In this document: positions 60,404 to 64,000 of the stretch, one piece after another
Position numbering within the stretch: position 1 is the first letter of the stretch
Layout: each line of letters starts with the position of its first letter
From: 3107 sp965216225
Lineage (GTDB): Bacteria; Pseudomonadota; Alphaproteobacteria; Rhodobacterales; Rhodobacteraceae
NCBI GenBank assembly: GCA_965216225.1
Contig: CBDCFF010000031.1
Location: 186,001 to 250,000 of the forward strand
Direction of reading: 5' to 3'
Length of the DNA stretch: 64,000 nt
Program-made: the position numbers and the translations under genes
Notes under the pieces: generated by a model
Told to the model about the DNA's origin: nothing
The model's database searches: none
What the model saw: the letters and a program-made list of their open reading frames with translations, nothing else

Positions 60404-61037
60404 GGCATTTCCACGGGCGACTTCCAGGAGGCTCCTGGGGCGCTGTTGGGGCCGAACGCGGCAGGGCTTTCATCGAGCACCATCTCGCGATTGAAAGCGG
60501 ACTGGGGGGCGGAGTATGAACGCTGGCAGCGCCGCGATCCCAGTGCCCGGCGTTTCGTCTGTGTCCGGGCCGATGGTGTCTGTTTCCAACCGCGTATGGA
60601 AGAGCAGAAACAATGCGTTCTGGTGCTGATCGGCGCGGATGAGTGGGGCCGCAAGGAGGTTCCGGGGCTCACCGACGGCTACCGTGAAAGCACGCAGAGT
60701 TGGCGCGAGTTGCTGCTCGATCTCAAGCGTCGCGGGCTGTCCCACGCCCCCGATCTGGCCATTGGCGACGGCGCCCCAAGGGTTACGGGGGTTCCGGGCG
60801 GCGCTGCGCGAAGTCTTCGGCAGCACCCGGCAACAACGGTGCCGGGTTCACAAGACCGGAAACGTTCTCAATGCCATGCCCAAATCGGTGCAGGCCAAAG
60901 CCAAGGGCCACCTGCATGATATCCGGCAGGCGGAAACGAAGACCGAAGCCGGGGCCGCCTTCGATTTCTTCGTGGAAACCTACGGCGCGAAATATGACAA
61001 GGCGGTTGGGAAACTGACCAAAGACCGGGCTGTGCTG

Positions 61038-61113
61038 CTCTCCTTCTACGGCTTCCCTGCTGAGCACTGGAAGCACTCTCCTTCTACGGCTTCCCTGCTG
61101 AGCACTGGAAGCA
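61038..61113 (+). repeat. 38-bp tandem duplication inside the IS256 transposase
   Basis: Two exact copies (61038-61075 and 61076-61113) of the segment encoding SFYGFPAEHWKH. Since 38 is not a multiple of three, the duplication shifts the frame. It is one of at least three inactivating lesions in this gene. Confidence 0.9.
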
Positions 61114-61367
61114 CATCCGAACCAACCCGATCGAGAGCACCTTCGCCACCGTCCGCCACCGCACCGGCAAAACCAAAGGCTGCCTGAGCCGCAGGACCGG
61201 GTTGGCCATGGCATTCAAGCTGATGATGTCAGCGCAAGGAAAATGGCGAAAGCTCGACGGCGCCAACCGCATGCCAGAGATCATTGAAGGGGTTGAGTTC
61301 ACAGACGGGATCAAGCAAATTCAAAACGCCGCCTGATCACACCATCACCAACTTTCGGGCATAGCTC

Positions 61368-61737
61368 GCCTTTGCGCAGACCACGGTGCAAACCTGCATT
61401 GTCCACCTGGTGCGCCACTCCCTGAACTTCTGCTCGTGGAAAGACCGCAAGGCAGTGGCCGCCGATCTGCGCCGGATTTACAGCGCCGCCACCGCCGATC
61501 AGGCCGCCGATGAACTGGACGCGCTCAAAAACAAATGGGCCGGTAAATACGCCTCCATCGCCACGGCCTGGCGACGGGCATGGCAGGAAGTAATCCCGTT
61601 CTTCGCCTTCGATCCGGCGATCCGAAAGATCATCTACACCACCAACGCCATCGAGAGCCTGAACCGGGTGATCCGCAAATCAATCAAGACCCGCGGATCG
61701 TTCCCGACCGATCAGGCCGCAACAAAGCTGATCTATC
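61368..61737 (+). pseudogene. IS256 transposase internal fragment (first type)
   Basis: Matches 178-547 nearly base for base (QTCIVHLVRHSLNFCSWKDRKAV to SFPTDQAATKLIY), with a few substitutions. Cut on the left by the end of the other IS256 (61367) and on the right by the IS66 left end (61738). Confidence 0.85.
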
Positions 61738-63724
61738 GTGACCGTTCGGTGAAGGAGCCTTGGCGTACTGCCGGTCGTCCCGGTTACGCTGCTGATGCAG
61801 CGTAACGCCAGGGCATCAGCTCGTCCAGCCGAGTGATCTTGTGATCCGCGATGCGGGCGAGAACCCATGTGAGCCAGGCTTGTGGATCGACTTTATCAAG
61901 CTTTGCCGTTTCGATCAGGGTGTAGGCGATGGCCATGGCTTTGCCACCGCCCTCGGAACCGGCGAACATCCAATTTTTGCGACCTGTGGCGACAGGTTTT
62001 ATGGCGCGTTCGGCGATGTTGTTGTCCGCTTCCAGAAAGCCATGGTTCAAATAACCGCGTGCCTTTGGCAAACGACCAAGGGCATAACGGATCGCTTGGG
62101 CCAGAGGCGACTTGCCAGATATATTTGGCACCTGCGCGTGTAACCAGGTCTCAAGTTCATCGAAGATCGGTTTTGCCTTTTCCTGACGGATGGCAACGCG
62201 CTCTTCAGACGGTTTGCCACGCGCCTCTTTCTCGACGGCATAGAGTTCCGCGGTCCGGCGGAGGGCTTCTTCGGCAATCGATGAGCCTTGCGCGGCAAAG
62301 ATGTCTACAAACTTGCGTCTGACGTGCGCCAAACAAGCCATCTCCTGGGCCTTGTCCTCACCGAATACCCCGTTGAAGCCGGAATACCCGTCCGCATGGA
62401 CCCAGCCTTTGTAGCCGGAGAGATGTGAGACGGGATGTTCGCCCTTGCGATCAATCGTGAACTGATACCACGCGCAGGGCGGTGATGATCCAGACCATGG
62501 TCGTTCATCGCGAACACAGGTCCAGACACGGGCGGTCCTGGTCTTCTTGTTGCCGGGGGCCTGCATTTTAACAGGCGTATCATCAGCGAAGGTGGCCGCG
62601 CCTCGGCGGACCATTCGGCCAATGGTGTCAGCCAGAGGTTCCAGAAGCGCGGTGGAGCCGCCAACCCAATTGGTCAGAGTTGATCGATCAAGATCAACGC
62701 CTTCACGGGCGTATATTTGCGACTGACGGTAGAGCGGCAGGTGGTCCGCGTATTTGCTGACCAACACGTGCGCCGGCAGCCCCGGTCCCGGGCGGCCACG
62801 TTCGATCGGGCGCGATGGCAGCGGCGATTGGACAATGGCCTCGCAACAGGAACAGGCCATACGCGGACGCACGATCCGGTTCACGACAAAACGCCCCGGT
62901 TTGTATTCCAACTCCTCGGTCACGTCCTCACCGAGCCTCTTCAACGCCCCACCGCAACGTCGGCAGTCCTCGCCCGGCGACAAGACCTCTTCGTGCCGGT
63001 CCGGATGATCGGGCAAGGGCTTGCGGTTGTGCCGGCGGGCCGGTTTGTCCGTTTCAGGCGTTGGAGCAGGCGCCGCCTGTTCTCCAGCGGCTTCGGCAAT
63101 CGCCTCATCTTCCTGGAAGACCAGATTGAGCTGGTAGAGGCTTTCTGATTTCGATCCAGACCGGTGCCGGTCATGCCCCGCCAGTTGGTGTTGGAGTTGT
63201 TCCACCTTCAGGGTCAGCGCCTTGACTTCATCGGCCAGAAGCCGGTTCACTGCCCGCAGTTCCGCAGGATCATCCGGGGCTATGTCGAGGTCCTTCAGCA
63301 TCGCCGATCCTATACCGGATCAGCATTCCGGGGTGAACCCCGAAAGCGCGCAAAGCCTCGTATTCATTGACCTGTCCTACGCTCAACGGTCTCCAGGTTT
63401 TACGGGGCATCCGCCAGTCAATCCCCTCCAACAGCATTGAGAGCTGCGCGGGTGTGACGCTGATCTTGCCGTCCTTTGCAGCGGGCCAGACAAACCGCCC
63501 TTTCTCCAACCGCTTCGAAAACAGGCACGCGCCCTGGCAATCCCACCAGATGATCTTCAACAGATCGCCGCGCCGCCCCCGGAACACGAACAGGTGGCCG
63601 GAATACGGGTCTTCGGCCAAAACCTTCCCGGCCTGGGCCGCCAGCGTAGTGAACCCTCGCCGCATGTCCGTGACACCCGCCGACAGCCACACCCGCGTGT
63701 TGCTCGGCACCGGGATCAAGACAT
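61738..63724 (-). mobile_element. IS66 family element, copy B, truncated before tnpA
   Basis: Left end 'gtgaccgttcggtgaaggag' as in copy A. tnpC and tnpB are present, but similarity to copy A stops at about 63724, just before the tnpB start; tnpA and the right end are missing. The sequence beyond belongs to another gene start. Confidence 0.8.
61784..63301 (-). CDS. tnpC: IS66 transposase TnpC (copy B)
   Basis: 505 residues, intact, with the same domains as copy A (coiled coil, zinc finger, DDE core with FADDTPVKM, VHADGYSGF and EADNNIAERA). It differs at a handful of positions (e.g. RSGSKSESLYQLNLVFQEDE for RFGSKSESLYQFNPVFREDE). Without tnpA and the right end it cannot move itself. Confidence 0.92.
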   Translation of the reverse strand: MLKDLDIAPDDPAELRAVNRLLADEVKALTLKVEQLQHQLAGHDRHRSGSKSESLYQLNLVFQEDEAIAEAAGEQAAPAPTPETDKPARRHNRKPLPDHPDRHEEVLSPGEDCRRCGGALKRLGEDVTEELEYKPGRFVVNRIVRPRMACSCCEAIVQSPLPSRPIERGRPGPGLPAHVLVSKYADHLPLYRQSQIYAREGVDLDRSTLTNWVGGSTALLEPLADTIGRMVRRGAATFADDTPVKMQAPGNKKTRTARVWTCVRDERPWSGSSPPCAWYQFTIDRKGEHPVSHLSGYKGWVHADGYSGFNGVFGEDKAQEMACLAHVRRKFVDIFAAQGSSIAEEALRRTAELYAVEKEARGKPSEERVAIRQEKAKPIFDELETWLHAQVPNISGKSPLAQAIRYALGRLPKARGYLNHGFLEADNNIAERAIKPVATGRKNWMFAGSEGGGKAMAIAYTLIETAKLDKVDPQAWLTWVLARIADHKITRLDELMPWRYAASAA

Positions 63725-63776
63725 TGTTCCATCCCGGACGATCCCGCAGGGGATGGGGCGCGTGTGGCCGGGCCAT
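63270..63776 (-). CDS. IS66 TnpB fused in frame to a foreign 5' end
   Basis: 168 residues. ATG 63776 follows a good ribosome binding site (gaggagaac) and encodes MARPHAPHPLRDRPGWNN, which is not IS66. From TTG 63719 the sequence is TnpB (VPSNTRVWLSAGVTDMRRGF and on). The host gene start was captured when IS66 was truncated. The native TnpB would start at 63719. The first 18 residues belong to a gene I do not recognise. Confidence 0.7.
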   Translation of the reverse strand: MARPHAPHPLRDRPGWNNVLIPVPSNTRVWLSAGVTDMRRGFTTLAAQAGKVLAEDPYSGHLFVFRGRRGDLLKIIWWDCQGACLFSKRLEKGRFVWPAAKDGKISVTPAQLSMLLEGIDWRMPRKTWRPLSVGQVNEYEALRAFGVHPGMLIRYRIGDAEGPRHSPG

Positions 63777-63975
63777 GTTCTCCTCTGTGCCGTCGTTTTC
63801 GGATCGTCTGCCTGTCCGATCCGGTCCCGCGGGCCGGGGCCATGCCCCTTCCAGCAGAATTTTCCCCTGGGCTGCAAGCAGCCCATTCCTCGCGAGGCAA
63901 AATTCGGCTGGACCCGCGTGCCCGGATCGGACCGTTGCCGCTCTGTCGAAAACGCCATCACAGAGGAGAATTGCA
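63777..63975. promoter_or_regulatory. Divergent promoter region of two gene starts
   Basis: About 200 bp between the minus-strand start at 63776 and the plus-strand start at 63976. Both starts have 'cacagaggagaa'-type ribosome binding sites, which are near copies of each other. The region contains GC hairpins (e.g. 'ccgcgggccgg', 'gggctgcaagcagccc'). No promoter boxes are assigned. Confidence 0.35.
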
Positions 63976-64000
63976 ATGGCACACTTCACAATCACCATCC
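63976..64000 (+). CDS. Start of an unidentified gene, cut by window edge
   Basis: ATG 63976 after 'agaggagaattgca' encodes MAHFTITI before the window ends. The ribosome binding site is strong and well placed. Too short to assign. Confidence 0.45.

Larger units (their letters stand above)
58913..61336 (+). pseudogene. IS256 transposase, split by IS110, frameshifted and with a tandem duplication
   Basis: The N-terminal part (58913-59251) reads SSDPLTDILQTGARQLLKQAVEAELATLL to LLPWLYLK. After the IS110 it resumes at 60404 with GISTGDFQEAPGALLG and VRADGVCFQPRMEEQKQCVLVLIGADEWGRKEV (catalytic region). A frameshift near 60780 leads to GLRGFRAALREVFGSTRQQRC and FVETYGAKYDKAVG. A 38-bp tandem duplication (61038-61113) shifts the frame again before IRTNPIESTFATVRHRTGKTKGCLSRRTGLAMAF to the stop at 61336. 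Clearly inactive. Confidence 0.88.
58794..61367 (+). mobile_element. IS256 family element (second type), interrupted by IS110
   Basis: Left end 'gagttatagccgaaagttgg' at 58794 and, inverted, right end 'gagctatgcccgaaagttgg' at 61367 mark the borders. Inside are the two halves of a transposase separated by an IS110. It differs from the IS256 group at 154-1769. It inserted into the oxidoreductase fragment on the left; on the right it abuts another IS256 fragment. Confidence 0.8.

Overview
The window reads as a high-GC alphaproteobacterium of the Rhodobacterales type (Rhodobacteraceae/Paracoccaceae-like). The evidence is a TrcR (DUF1013) regulator with an Asp-rich tail, a DUF2842 protein, a class I PHA cluster with PhaR and phasin, the secG-pyrG neighbourhood, and a YbjN-proC-csaA string. 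The load of insertion sequences (IS3, IS5, IS6, IS21, IS66, IS110, IS256, IS481, IS630 and probably IS1595) and a giant leucine-rich-repeat/Calx-beta/cadherin-like autotransporter would fit a host-associated or symbiotic lifestyle. That lifestyle is an inference.

Layout. 1-1.83 kb: remnants of IS110 and two IS256 transposases. 1.87-31.3 kb: ordinary chromosomal genes, including trcR, an SDR, asd, a DegP-type protease, a ferredoxin, ybjN, proC, csaA, a split 2-hydroxyacid dehydrogenase, sdaA, two tandem squalene/phytoene-synthase paralogs, thiamine pyrophosphokinase, purA, secG, pyrG, a TerB-like/PhnD-like pair, and a polar amino-acid ABC transporter followed by a DegT aminotransferase and a LysR gene. 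A complete polyhydroxyalkanoate module (phaR, phaP, phaC, phaZ) with visible PhaR-type operators follows. 31.3-34.4 kb: IS graveyard around a tRNA-Gln(UUG), plus an IS481 and an IS110. 34.4-40.7 kb: one minus-strand run, tupB-tupC-tupA (tungstate uptake), fdhD, a GNAT acetyltransferase, mobA, mobB and moeA, i.e. metal uptake and molybdopterin-guanine-dinucleotide cofactor assembly. 41-64 kb: accessory region built from nested IS elements.

In the accessory region an IS66 element is interrupted in tnpA by an IS21 copy with a 5-bp target duplication. A second, nearly identical IS21 copy 11,566 bp away interrupts a serine recombinase gene. Between the two IS21 copies lie a DUF4160/DUF2442 pair, a truncated IS5 transposase, and a roughly 2,000-codon autotransporter reading frame. 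That frame carries a single in-frame TAG (49136-49138) and lies downstream of a run of nine G's. The serine recombinase has a dyad with a central TTATAA upstream, resembling a Tn3-type res site I. The right end is an IS256 interrupted by an IS110, an IS256 fragment, and a second IS66 whose tnpB is fused in frame to the start of another gene.

The observations most worth a second look are: the amber-interrupted giant adhesin with its poly-G tract; IS110 noncoding ends with strong hairpins that could encode bridge RNAs; a palindromic element inserted in frame inside an IS481 transposase; the tandem squalene-synthase paralogs; and the 2-hydroxyacid dehydrogenase whose two ends now lie 4.2 kb apart in opposite orientation, as an inversion would leave them.
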